From Isoetes taiwanensis (taxonomy: Eukaryota > Streptophyta > Lycopodiopsida > Isoetales > Isoetaceae): a stretch of DNA of 64,000 nt. Below, one piece after another: positions 12,921 to 23,675 of the stretch; positions within the stretch are counted from its first letter, which is position 1, and each line of letters starts with the position of its first letter. Where the stretch lies: NCBI GenBank assembly GCA_021234155.1, contig JAJEKV010000108.1, forward strand, positions 2,522,676 to 2,586,675, read 5' to 3'. The notes beneath the pieces were generated by a model. That model saw nothing but the letters and a program-made list of their open reading frames with translations. It was not told the DNA's origin and searched no databases. The position numbers and the translations under genes are program-made.

Positions 12921-13066
12921 AGTCGCCATAGCTGCCCTCGGGACCCTAGACAGAAACTAAAAAAGGCTTCTTACGTGGCACCATATCCTCCATCGATTTG
13001 ATTAAATCCGGGCCGTCGAAATTAGGTCTCCATGGAAGACACACCGGATAATTTTATAATATAGGA

Positions 13067-14773
13067 TAAGATTCTTGAGTGTGCAAGTATAGAAATAAAT
13101 TTAATCTGGGATTCACAGCAATCAGCAATCAGTGTTGCATATACTTAGGGAGGGCTCTGCAGCTAGATGATCCTAAGTTGTAGATACATACACATACATG
13201 GAAGATTTATTCTACATGGGTTCTGATACAGAGTTCGTTGATGGATCTAGAATACAACACAATACAATTTGTGATGCTCAGGCTTAAATATATGAGTCTA
13301 GCTTTTGCTAAAAGAATCAACGGCTGTGGAGCTTTAAGATTTAGAGATTTAGACGTGGAGATTTAGGCTAACAGCAAAATTTAAGTTACTAGATTCATGA
13401 CTCTGCAAGAAGGCCTCGTATAAAATACTATGCTCTGTCTCACCTGCAATTCAGAGCATGTTTTCTTCTTCTGGTAGAAAGCCACAGAATGTAATTAGAA
13501 GGTCAAAACAGGAGATTAAATGCATGATAGAAAAATGGTGCATTCAGTGAAAAGTGCTTATCGGATATGGAATAAGAAAGCCAGAGAATAGGTTCCATAA
13601 TCCATAAAAGGCAGATGAAATTACAGCAGCAAAACCATGATTTGGCGTTAAAGCAACTGGAAAAATATGAAAAGAAAATGTACGAGAAGAACTTTGCCTT
13701 CGGTGATGTGAAACCTTCATTAGGCTGCCCTCGGTGATCAATCCCAATTTGCAAATCCTTCATTAAGAATTGTACTTTATTTACATGTTAGAAATAATCT
13801 CAAACTGAAGAAGAATAGAGAGTAGATATTAAGGTATTTGCAAAAAGTTAAAAGAATAGAGAAGAATCTAAATATAGTGCATATCGGGCTTTGACAAACT
13901 GGCTAAAGGTGGATTTGAACCACATACCAACCATCCATTTCATGCATAAAAGGTGCTAGTCTGAAAGAGGGCAGTATAGAAACAGGGACAGTCCGAAACA
14001 GGGACATTACATAGAGGTGCAAGTGTGAGAACTGGCAACTTTACAAATATGGCAACACTTTCGAGCTCACCCCACTAAATTGGGCTTGAGATATCTATTT
14101 GTTGAAGACCATTGCCTTGCCATAACTTAGAGCCTTGAACCAGAGCTAATATAAGACCTTTGCAATATTAACAATTATGCTTTATAGACTAGATCAAGCT
14201 CGCACCATAGAGCAATAGTGAGAAGTCAAAATAATGGCATGAATTCAAGAGCCTACGGCTGATTTATTTACTTCCTGCCAGATATCCCATAAAAGCATGG
14301 TTTTGAATGGCTAGCAGACATGCCCTACAAATGAATACTACAATCAATACATTGCCAAGTATTCCATCCCGAATGAATGCCTAATATCGCCTGAAACCTT
14401 CATATATATTTATATGAAGTCTTTATATTTCGGTGAAGTCTGGAGCATGGCAGCATGTGGACACTTCAAAGTAATAATTCAAGGTAGACCCTTAGCTCTT
14501 ATTACAACAGCCCTTAACCCGTGCTTTTAAACAATCAAGGTAGACCTGATGTTAATTCAAGGAAAATCCTTAAGGCAATCTAGAGTTCTAAAAACATATT
14601 CCAGTTGCATCCCTAGCCAGAGATGTCTATTCAAAATGCTAGGTCAAGTTTACTGTTATGTGGTTCCTTTATTATGACCAATATTCAAAAGCAATGCCTT
14701 TGTTTATTAGTGCACCATGTATTCCAGTCCTATCCATTCTGATATAATTGTTAGGGCAGACTAAAGATAATGT
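13067..14773. other. No recognisable gene
   Basis: The sequence is AT-rich and non-coding in appearance. A 60-bp block at 14665-14726 (tttattatgaccaatattca and following, to tattccagt) is repeated at 28302-28363, beside the LTR-retrotransposon remnant, so it is part of some dispersed repeat. Confidence 0.5.
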
Positions 14774-14781
14774 TGGGTCCA

Positions 14782-15323
14782 ATGTTGTTAAAAAACCCGT
14801 TTTTTATTTTTAAAGTACCTCTATAAAAATCTTCACGTTTTTTAAAGGATTTTTATGATTTGGTATGGCCAAAAAACAAAATTGCACATTCTTTGTACTG
14901 CTTTATTGGACATATTTGCTATCAAGACGTAGCATACCAACAAGTAAATCAGAAGCTTATGCTGTTATTAGAAACTATTAAGTTCAAGTACAAAGATATC
15001 ATAGTTATTTTGCCATGCAACTCTTAAGAAAGTTCATAAAAACATTATTTTAGAGGTTAAGATATATAAGAATTCTATATACAAAAATAAATAAGTTCAA
15101 GAATAACATATATTTGGATAAAAAAAATTGCAGTCTAAAGATTTTTAAGGATTTTTAAAGATTTTTAAAGATTTTTAAGGATTTTTAAGGATTTTAAAGA
15201 TTTTTAACGTATTTTATATAAAATACGTTTTTAAAGATTTTTTCCAAAAATTTTAAAAATCTTCAAAAAATCTTAAAAAACGTTTTTTAAACGTATAGAT
15301 TTTGACGTACTTAACAACATTGG
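14782..15323. mobile_element. Short hAT-like non-autonomous DNA transposon
   Basis: The ends are inverted: ATGTTGTTAA at 14782 and TTAACAACAT at 15311-15320 (CCAATG and CATTGG counting outward). The flanks carry a direct 8-bp repeat TGGGTCCA at 14774-14781 and 15324-15331, the length typical of hAT insertions. The exact border is ambiguous by a few bases because the repeat and the terminus overlap. The interior (542 bp) has no coding capacity and is full of short repeats of AAAGATTTTTAAGG and its complement, so it can fold back on itself. Confidence 0.65.
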
Positions 15324-16619
15324 TGGGTCCATCCACTAGGCAGATCAACGGCCATACCCTTTGTTTACGAGTGGGATCTATTATTACAATCCAAAACCCT
15401 ATGTTATTCTATTTAGAATCGCTCCTAGATTATGCCAATTCAGGAAACCAGCCATTTAGGTGTTAACCCTACATGTACCCCTAAGGCGGCCCCCAAAATT
15501 GAACCAATATGATTTTTTTTTTTTATGGTTTATTGGTGAAAACTAAATCCATAAATCAGTACATGTTAGTGGGTTCAAAAGTTTACAAACCATGTCTAGT
15601 TATCTAATATGGTTCATCAATATATCTTTCTAAGGTGATAAGCCAACATTGTTTTACTAGTAATGATGCCCAGCGTTGCTGGGCAAATGTTGGGAACCTC
15701 TCAATGATACGTGGTCTTTATTGAGATGAGGTCTTTTCTCACACATGCAAACTTATCAATGATTTGCTATAGGATCAAGTGCATGTTGAAGCAAAAAGAG
15801 CATAAGTAGGTGTCTTTGAAACCAAATAGGCCGATTGGTCTCCGTGGACGATAAAAACAATTCTATTTACATCTACGCATAATTTGGTTTTGCATGTAGT
15901 TTTTGTATTACAATATAGAATAGAATACCCTTGCTCTTTGACATAAAAGCCCCATGCTTTAATATCCATTTGACTTAGATCTAGTATTTTGCAATCGCAT
16001 TCACTAAGCAACTCTTTATGTTGGACCTTTAGTAATGTTCAATTATACTATGTGAAATAGGAGTAATACTATGTGAAATAGGAGTAATAATATGCCCACC
16101 AAGACACTTTCAAAATGTCAACCAAATTTCTAAAGTTTTTTGGAGCATGTCATCCTCAAAATGTCAACCAATTTTTTAAAAGTTTTTACCAGTGCAAGAA
16201 TTGAAGTTGAATTTTACTCCTCCCCAGCTAAATACTCTCCGTGATCTTTGTCTAAGCCAAAACATACTCAATCATATGCGTTCAGATTGCTTCATGTGAT
16301 GCTAAATGCATTATGGCATTTGCATGCAAGCATACCACATTAGACCTTCACTATTATGGCATAATACTTCTGTTAAAATAAGAACATCACAGCACAGAAA
16401 ATTCTAGTCTCGCTTGAGCAAGTTTCCTAGAACAAATATGGAGTTGCTTACAAGTTGTCTGATTCACAACCACCCAACAGACCATCTATAATTGCTTAAG
16501 CTACAATTGCTTGTTCAACAACTTAGGCCACAATATTCCATATTACTTTGAAGTTTGGTTCAACATGGTCTAGAGATTGGAATGAACCTGGAAGTGGCCG
16601 TGGAAGTAAAATGGATGCC

Positions 16620-16802
16620 ATATTTGAGATTGGAGCAGTGAACAAAGGGTCACGGTTCATCTGAAGTCCTTGGTGATAGAGGATAATTTGTTACATGGAT
16701 CTTTGGCCTAAGCTATTTGAGATTGGAGCAGTGAACAAAGGGTCATGGTTCATCTGAAGTGATGATACATGATAATTTGTTACACGGATCTTTGGCCTAA
16801 GC
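16620..16802 (+). repeat. Two tandem copies of ~92 bp
   Basis: The block tatttgagattggagcagtg, then aacaaagggtca, then ttcatctgaagt ... gatctttggcctaagc occurs twice back to back inside Helitron H2, with a short indel between copies. Confidence 0.85.
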
Positions 16803-17240
16803 TCAACCTCATATGGTGCAAAGAGCCCTGAAATCTTAGGTTCCTGACCAACCATCTACACAATCTCCTGGTCAAGAACAGTTTTAATACATTATCCGAG
16901 AAAGTATTGAGATGAAGGTAAATTTTGCAATGCTTCATAAGAATGTTTGTCTTGCTTTTATGTTCATGTGTACTACTTGTCACAGAAGAAGCCTTGATAC
17001 TGAAAAGAAAAATAGTAAACCATCAATCAATTTTTTGTACTAACAAAATGGAACACTAACAAAAGGAATCCTGATGTAGGACTTTTTAAATAAGCAGTAT
17101 CATATTGGCACAGAAAAGGCCATCATTTGAAACCAATTGTCAATGTGCATTTTTGAGCCATCTAGATGCACAATTTCTATTTTAAATGAACCATGATAAG
17201 AATAATGGCATAATCGTAAATGTCTGAGACTGTTACATAC

Positions 17241-17358
17241 CTGCCACTGCTATCAGTATCAATGATTATCGGATTCTTAGAAAGTTGCAATAGTGTCAGA
17301 ATCACCTTCTCAGTTCCCCTGACAATAAAATACCCACCAAGATCAAGTGGACATTCTC
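17241..17358 (-). pseudogene. RNA polymerase III second-largest subunit, captured exon
   Basis: The minus strand reads [20 protein letters not shown], then [20 protein letters not shown]. This is the conserved block of the second-largest RNA polymerase subunits. CPLDxGGYFIVKGTEKV and QLSKNxIIIDTD point to the Pol III form (RPC2) rather than RPB2, which has CPYDQGGYFIINGSEKV. The 118-bp exon is bounded by an acceptor (AAATGCAG) and a donor (GGCAG/GTATGT). Changes such as IQEQ to LTLLQ suggest drift. It lies inside Helitron H2 on the same strand, so I read it as captured, not as a working gene. Confidence 0.88.
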
Positions 17359-17445
17359 CTGCATTTATGAAGTGCCCACTCATAAAAATGATCTAGACCA
17401 TACACATAAAGGAAAACTTTAATTACTTGAAGACATCGATCATAC

Positions 17446-17503
17446 CTTTTGGCATTATAGACTTTGTAGACTGACCAAAGCTCCATCAAGCATCACATTA
17501 GCT
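17446..17503 (-). pseudogene. Probable preceding RPC2 exon, decayed
   Basis: Eighty-seven bases upstream (minus strand) of the GECPLD exon lies a 58-bp stretch between an acceptor (GTTGCAG) and a donor (AAAAG/GTATGA). It reads VML in one frame and SVYKVYNAK in another. In RPC2 the residues before GECPLDPGG are of the form IMLRSxxCVLYGK, so the position and the hydrophobic/tyrosine pattern fit an exon with a small indel. Every single frame has a stop. Confidence 0.45.
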
Positions 17504-18313
17504 CTGCAACAGAACAGACCAATCTCATAATGCCAAGATAGTTATGATAAGAATCTCTGGGCATTGTTGATGTGAATGGCAAGTTGTTAGTATTTTTCCT
17601 AGCTCTGGCAATCTTTGGACGAATATGTTTTTGCCAGACCTATTTTTCATGGCCAAACCCTTCTTCGCCGCATTGCCGGATCTAAAGATCAAATCCGCCA
17701 TGACCTTTACAGGGACGGATGCACAGGGCTTTTTATATGTTCAAATACTATCCTAGATGTTTCAAACGAACTGCAAGAGGCCGGACATAGCAGATACAGA
17801 CTGTACCTCTTTCGTGACGATATAATCTATGAAGATGCTTTCTAAAGTAGCTCACGAATTTTATGAATCTGTGAAGCTAGAAGACGGCCTCCTTTGGAAC
17901 CCATATTTCCACAGATGCTCCATCGCTACCCTGCCCTCTCCTGTGAACGGCGGCCATAGCAGCCCTGAGAAATTTTAGCCTAAGTTTTGCATCTTACATA
18001 TTGGCTCTGGCACAGGAACATCTCCATTGCTATCGGCCATCTCCATTGCTATCTGCATTCGTCTGTGGTAAGGAGGCCGTTCCTTTCTGTTCAACAATAA
18101 CAGGTAGATTAGGGTTAGTCGTGATCTAAAAACAAAAAATAAATCTTAGCCGTCCATGTTAGGGTCTAATCTTAGCCCTCCGATTTAGGGCTGGATACAA
18201 CACCCTATAACATTATTATATAGGAAATAAATCTTAGCCGTCCATGTTAGGGTCTAATCTTAGCCCTCCGATTTAGGGCTGGATACAACACCCTATAACA
18301 TTATTATATAGGA

Positions 18314-19240
18314 TGACATGGTATTAAAACATGGCAATTTTTATTGGTCTTTATAACAACCTTAATTTTATGATATATACTATCGTTTAGCATGTCAAGT
18401 TTGGTAGACTAGTATTTGATCACATCTATCTTCTTTAGTATATTGACATGGTAATTTTAAGTGCATAATTATCATGATGTTTTACAGCGGTTACTTATCA
18501 TGATTCTTTACATTGATTAATCACCAATATATAACGTTGTAAATATACTTGGTTTAAATATATTAATATGACTTTTTTTTACCTATATTTCTTCATGGTA
18601 CTAAAACATAATCATTTCAGACAGTTTTTCTAGCAACTTAAAATGTATGATATAAACTAATACTTAGTACATCAAGTTTAATGGAATGGTATTTGATCTC
18701 ATCTATCTTCCTCGGTATATTGACTTGGTAAGTTATTCGAATATTTTCTAGTAATTAATGGTCAACATATAACGTGGCAAATTGACATGGTTTAACTTTG
18801 TTAGTATGATTTTTTTATTTTTATTTTTTATAGTTTCGAATAGTTAATCAATACGAGTTTGAAACGATATATATGCATAACTAGTTTTTTAATATATATA
18901 ATATTTAACACAGTGCTGTATATGTGAAATTTATTTATACGATTATTGGAGCATGATATTTAACCTTAATTATATTAGCACAATAAACTTAAATGCTTTG
19001 AAATATGTTTTGATTGTGAAATATGCGATTGTATGTAATGATTATTCATTGAAAAGTTTCATTATATAAGACAATCTTACTTTGACATTGATCATTGTTT
19101 TTTTATTAGGAAGAGAGAAGACAGAATTTGAAGCACAATGTTCAAATTGAATTTTTTTAATTTAAAAATATGGTCTGATATATATCAGCAAATGCAAAAC
19201 AGCAATAACCTCATCTTCCAATACTTCCTTGGAGAGTTTG
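18314..19240. other. AT-rich stretch without genes
   Basis: Very AT-rich sequence with loosely repeated phrases such as tagyacatcaagttta and tgatctcatctatcttc (about 18390-18440 and 18660-18720). No coding signal. Confidence 0.6.
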
Positions 19241-21300
19241 AAGATGAGCATGAGGATGCGAGTTGCCACTACTAGCATCTGAGTTTAAATGAAACTATAG
19301 GTGATCATATAATCCAAAGACATTGCCTTGAATCACGGGTGCAATGTAGGGCCCCTCCACTGACCTGCAGAAGAAATTCAAACTTGATCTTCATTATTTA
19401 AATGGCATGATGTGATACAGAACATACTAAATGCAGCAAGCAGCATAGCCTTACCTGGAGCAGATATGGCACCAATATGTCGAATAAAAATTGTGCAAGC
19501 GCAAATCATGCGCTCCAAAAAATCCTTAAGCGATGCAGGATCTGGTTTTGCGTGGCAGTCAGTTCACAAAGGTGGCAGCTTTGAATGGAATGCCTTCAGT
19601 CCTCCTATTGGCAAGAAGACATGGGTTCTCTCTTGAAAACAAGCTCGTTTGTAGAGAGGATAATTCAAATGGCGAAGAACGAAGGAACTCATAGTTAGTA
19701 GGAACACTTGCATTCATCTCTTGAACATGTTTAGAGTTTGTGGATAATAAATGAGGGGAGGAAGATAGGGTATGATCTAGAGGCCTTGCCCACGGCGGGG
19801 AGAAAATGGCATGGCATTTATATTATTGGATTGATTGCAGATACATGGGAGTGCAACATAGATGGCATTATATGTCTACGGTGGTATACTTGGTGACGGA
19901 AACCCATCCAAAGAAGAACTGAACAATGTTTGTCGAGGAAGATGCTGGGCTTCGGTGGAAAAAAGAGTTGCAAGTATAGCAGACAAGATATAGGATGAAT
20001 TTGAGGACATTGGAACACCACGACTTTCCAAATGAGCCCGATGACTCCATAAATCTGAAGCACTTTCCTGATTTGCCATGGTATGGCAAGGTAATGCCCA
20101 CATTGTTGAATTAAGGAGGGAGGACAACTGTGAAATACCATCATCAGGGGAGTTGGGCCTTGTAGAGTCCTCCATAGACAATAATCGAGGAACGAGGGAA
20201 AGAGGGGGGGAGTGATAGGATTGTGGCCACAGATCCTATTCCGGTTTGAGAATGTGAGCGAGGTGGCATTATTACGAAGGGCAAGCATGTCCATGTAGCC
20301 CGAATCCCGATGCGTGAGGCAATAATGGAGGCAAGTCTTGTGGATTTGAAATCTGCGAAGATGGTGCATATGAAAAACTTTCAGCATTAAAATTGATCTG
20401 CTCACCACGTGGTAAGTATTCTTGACGCCAAGATGATATTATGTGCACCTCCTTGCCATTCACACAAACTGCAGTCTACATGTTGTCTTGAATAATGAAG
20501 ATAGCTTCTCCAGAAGACCACGTTCACATTCGTGAGATACGCAACCTTGAAAATGGTAGATCGTCCATGTTCATCATTTGTAGTACTCGCTGTCAATTTG
20601 GAACTCAAATCAGCTCTTGCTTTCTCAAATATATCCACTTTACTTAGTAGTTCTTGTAATATCATGTTTTGCTCTTCCATTCCAGCTCTTTGCCAAATCC
20701 TGCATCTAATTTTTATTCTATCTTGTCAAGCCCTACCAACTGACGAACCCATTTTCCTATATTTACAACTTGCAATGCTTCCATAAATCTATCTCTAATA
20801 CTTCTTCTTTGACAAGTACTTGAGCACTCTGCTGTGGCCATGTCGGTGTTATTCAAGGTCAAATTCTTTCATGAGCTCTAACCCCTAACTTCCAAGGGAG
20901 AAAGAAAATCTTTAATCTTGACAGCGTTCCCATTATTCCACTGATGCACATGATTGAGACCATGTTCTTTTAATTCTGCTGTGATAAAAAGTTCCAAACT
21001 TTGTACTGCATCATTATCAATAACCGTTTTATGCAGTTTAACACTCGAACAAATGCGCTCTCAATAGCAAAGATCGTGTATTTGGTTACGAAATCATGCA
21101 AGGATAACTTTTGTTGGCTGTCATCTTTGAAATTGGCAATTCTTCTCTACTCTTAAAGGAGGTACTTACAGCTCTAGCAGTCCAATGAATATATCGTGCT
21201 TCATGCCAAAGATGTCTATGCGGGATACGAATCCAAATTATATCTGTAAAGCATGGTTGAAGTTTAAATTGCAACACGTACATTACGTCAAATGATTTCT
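19240..21300 (-). other. Unidentified, possibly decayed coding region
   Basis: Several minus-strand frames with plausible protein composition follow one another in changing frames. 20402-20680 contains a heptad-like stretch LQELLSKVDIFEKARADLSS; 20272-20463 and 19876-20181 are rich in S, P and N. This is what a transcription-factor-like gene with frameshifts would look like, but no DNA-binding or catalytic motif is visible, so I give no function. The 196-residue frame at 19818-20408 overlaps these and is probably a shadow. Confidence 0.3.
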
Positions 21301-22088
21301 ACATTTTTTGCAATGAAGGCTTTGCAATAGCTAAAAGCTCCTTTGTATAATATCTATCAGCTCTCCTACAAAATCTGGCCTATATACCATAGAATCCCAA
21401 ATGACTAAATGGTATTATTCATTGCATAAAATAAGAGTTCACATGTTAAAACACCGAGGAGATTTCAGGATAGCTTACCGAAGTAGCATGAATTCCTGTG
21501 ATGCCTAAATTGCTGTAGATACTATGGAATGATGTGCATGATTCAACTCCACTGAACTTATCAAGCTAACGTCTATCTGCAAATAGAAACATAAACATAA
21601 TACACGAAAGGCAGAAAACTTGGAGGCGGAGTGTCCTACATGCATGCCATTCTCAAGACACTAATATAGAATGCACATAGCGTTCAACTTAAGCCAACCA
21701 ACACAAAAACATCGGAAAGACATCAGGAATGCTGCTTACCAGTTGTGGTCTGTTACTTAGATGAGAAACCTTAAGAGCAGCGGCCATGCTTCAAAGAAAC
21801 CCCCCTGTTCCAACGAACCCACTGAAGACTACAAATACCGTGCAGACAAAACCCGACCATGGCTTTGGGGATATTGGCGGCGAAACATTTTCTCTGCTCT
21901 TCCAAAACATCGGCGCCGACCGGAAGCTCTGTTCAACAGGCGATGGCCGCCTTCGCCGCTGCCGCCCTAAAAGAAAACCTTAAGGCGCTTCATCAGAAAT
22001 TCACTTCAAAAGTCGAATCGAAATATTTCCTGTTGTTGAGCTCATTTTTGGGTTGCCCATAGGGGTCATGCGGGTTTTTGGTATATTC

Positions 22089-22208
22089 CAGGTATATGGT
22101 GGTATACGCCTGGAATGTGCTGAGAACTGCTCCAAACTTGCTATTCCTGCTAATCCTGCCGGTGACCCCTGTTATTGCGTGAGACCCGTCGGCTGCTCTT
22201 CATACCAG
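22089..22208 (+). pseudogene. Possible receptor-kinase ectodomain exon (ALE2-like cysteine motif)
   Basis: Between an acceptor-like ATTCCAG and a donor (TACCAG/GTAACT) the plus strand reads LECAENCSKLAIPANPAG and then DPCYCVRPVGCSSYQ. The spacing C-x3-C, then P-x-G-x-PCxCVxPV, resembles the extracellular motif CxxTCxEPLTxTPxGSPCGCVxPI of plant ALE2-type receptor-like kinases. No kinase domain or further exon is visible. The match is short, so this is tentative. Confidence 0.35.
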
Positions 22209-22299
22209 GTAACTGAATGCTCAGTTTGTTCTGCTACTATGAGCGAGCAACATCCTTACGTCGTTGGTGTTCCACTCCATCTAAAATAACTACACTTTT

Positions 22300-23675
22300 T
22301 CTGTCTTATCCCATTCTGTAATCGTCCTTACGGCCTGGCATTTTTTCTTCATTCTCAACAAAGGTCTCCATGGTATGTTTCTCTTCTTTGCTCCCTAATT
22401 CTTGCTTATATATGTGCTAGTACAAAGTCCATTTAAGCAGGAAACAGATGATGAATCTGTAAGCAAGTACATGGATTCCAAAATGTGTTAGTACAAAGTC
22501 CATTTCAGAAGGTAAGTTTATCAATCATAAAATCATTCGAAACGGTCTAGGGGGCTGAGAGGTTTTTAATTAATCATATCATCCATATGTATGGGATGTG
22601 GAGTTGTGGTAGAAGCAAGGGCAGTGTTTGACAATACGGTTGCCTGTAATTCTTTCTCATGGAATATCATGATGGGGGTTTATATTTGAAAACGTCTATA
22701 GCATGTAGCTCGAGAAATTTTGGAAAGATGCCCAACAGGACTGTAGTATCATGGAATGCAATGATGTTGCAGCTTATGCTTAGCATGCACAACTTGAGAT
22801 GGCACTTGAGCTACACTTAGCCTTTGGATTCTAGGTTTATCATATCTGATGCACAATGACGTGAAAAAAGTTTTTTCAGGATTTTGTGTGAATCAAGATT
22901 ATAAATGGGGCAAACTCGAGATGATGGCGCTATAGATCTTGATCCAAACTGCAACCATCATTTAATGTTTTCTATCTAAGCTCGTGTAGGCTAACTGGAT
23001 ATTTTAGTTTTGGCTTGTATAGATTTACATTGGCAGAAAGCCTTCTCAAAATAGTTTGATGGATTGAGCAAGTTAAGCTTGGATGTTTTACGCTATGCAC
23101 ACAGTCTGACTATGGCTTGCTCCTCATGATTTAACTTCACATGTCTTCAAAAGCATGAGCCTATTGTCATTCAAAAAGTGTATTTCCTACATTTCTTGAA
23201 AGTAACAAAATTATACAGGGCCAATCGCTTTCTGTAGAAATGACAGGATTAAATGGCGTGTAAGTTCATGTAACCAACACATTTGCTCACCCTAACATCT
23301 TCTTTGTTGACCATGTCTTGGCACATCACAGAAATGAACGAGCTTGGCATCGATTGTTTCAAGTCAAGGTATGAAAAGGGACCAAGTTGGGTAGGTATTT
23401 GATTTTTTGTAGAGATGCTTTGGTTATTTTTTTTAAATGCCCATAGTATCATCTAGCAATAGTTTTTGCATAGGATAATCTCTACACTTATATATTTTGA
23501 TATCTCATGATGGCAATATGGTACTCCAATGGCAAGTTCATGTTAGGTTTGCATCTACGCTGGATTTATTTAGAGTTCTTGCTTCGATTGGATGTCTTAG
23601 ATTGATGAGATTTGTAAGCCTTGGTTGCTAGAGGTACTTGATTGTTTGTACTTTGCTCATGTCCATGAGGTCACC
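22300..23675. other. No recognisable gene
   Basis: Mixed-composition non-coding sequence. The phrase gtacaaagtccattt occurs twice (about 22420 and 22493). Nothing else stands out. Confidence 0.5.

Larger units (their letters stand above)
8514..13066 (-). mobile_element. Helitron H1, complete by termini
   Basis: On the minus strand the element starts TCCTATATTATAAAATTAT at 13066 and ends at 8514 with a hairpin (TGCCCAGCAACGCTGGGCA, plus-strand 8524-8542) followed by CACTATAACTAG. It lies between host A and T (plus: gtaatA|CTAG ... AGGA|TAAG). This is the Helitron plan: 5' TC, 3' CTRR, a subterminal hairpin, A|T target and no target duplication. At 4.55 kb it shows no Rep/helicase motif on either strand, so it looks non-autonomous. 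It contains short tandem repeats, a large foldback and unidentified open frames. Confidence 0.85.
15657..18313 (-). mobile_element. Helitron H2, complete, carrying RNA polymerase III exons
   Basis: On the minus strand the element begins TCCTATATAATAATG at 18313 and ends CTAG at 15657, preceded by the hairpin TGCCCAGCAACGCTGGGCA (plus 15667-15685). Host bases are A and T (ttttA|CTAG ... AGGA|TGACATGG). The 5' terminal ~88 bp is present twice in tandem (18138-18225 and 18226-18313), but only the outer copy meets the A|T rule, so the inner one is probably a duplication of the end. The 2.66-kb element has no Rep/helicase motif. It carries gene pieces on its own strand, as Helitrons with captured genes usually do. 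Confidence 0.85.

Noticed and set aside
19818-20408. 196-residue minus-strand frame as a gene
   Set aside because: It overlaps other minus-strand frames of better composition and has no motif; H- and C-rich composition is typical of an off-frame reading.
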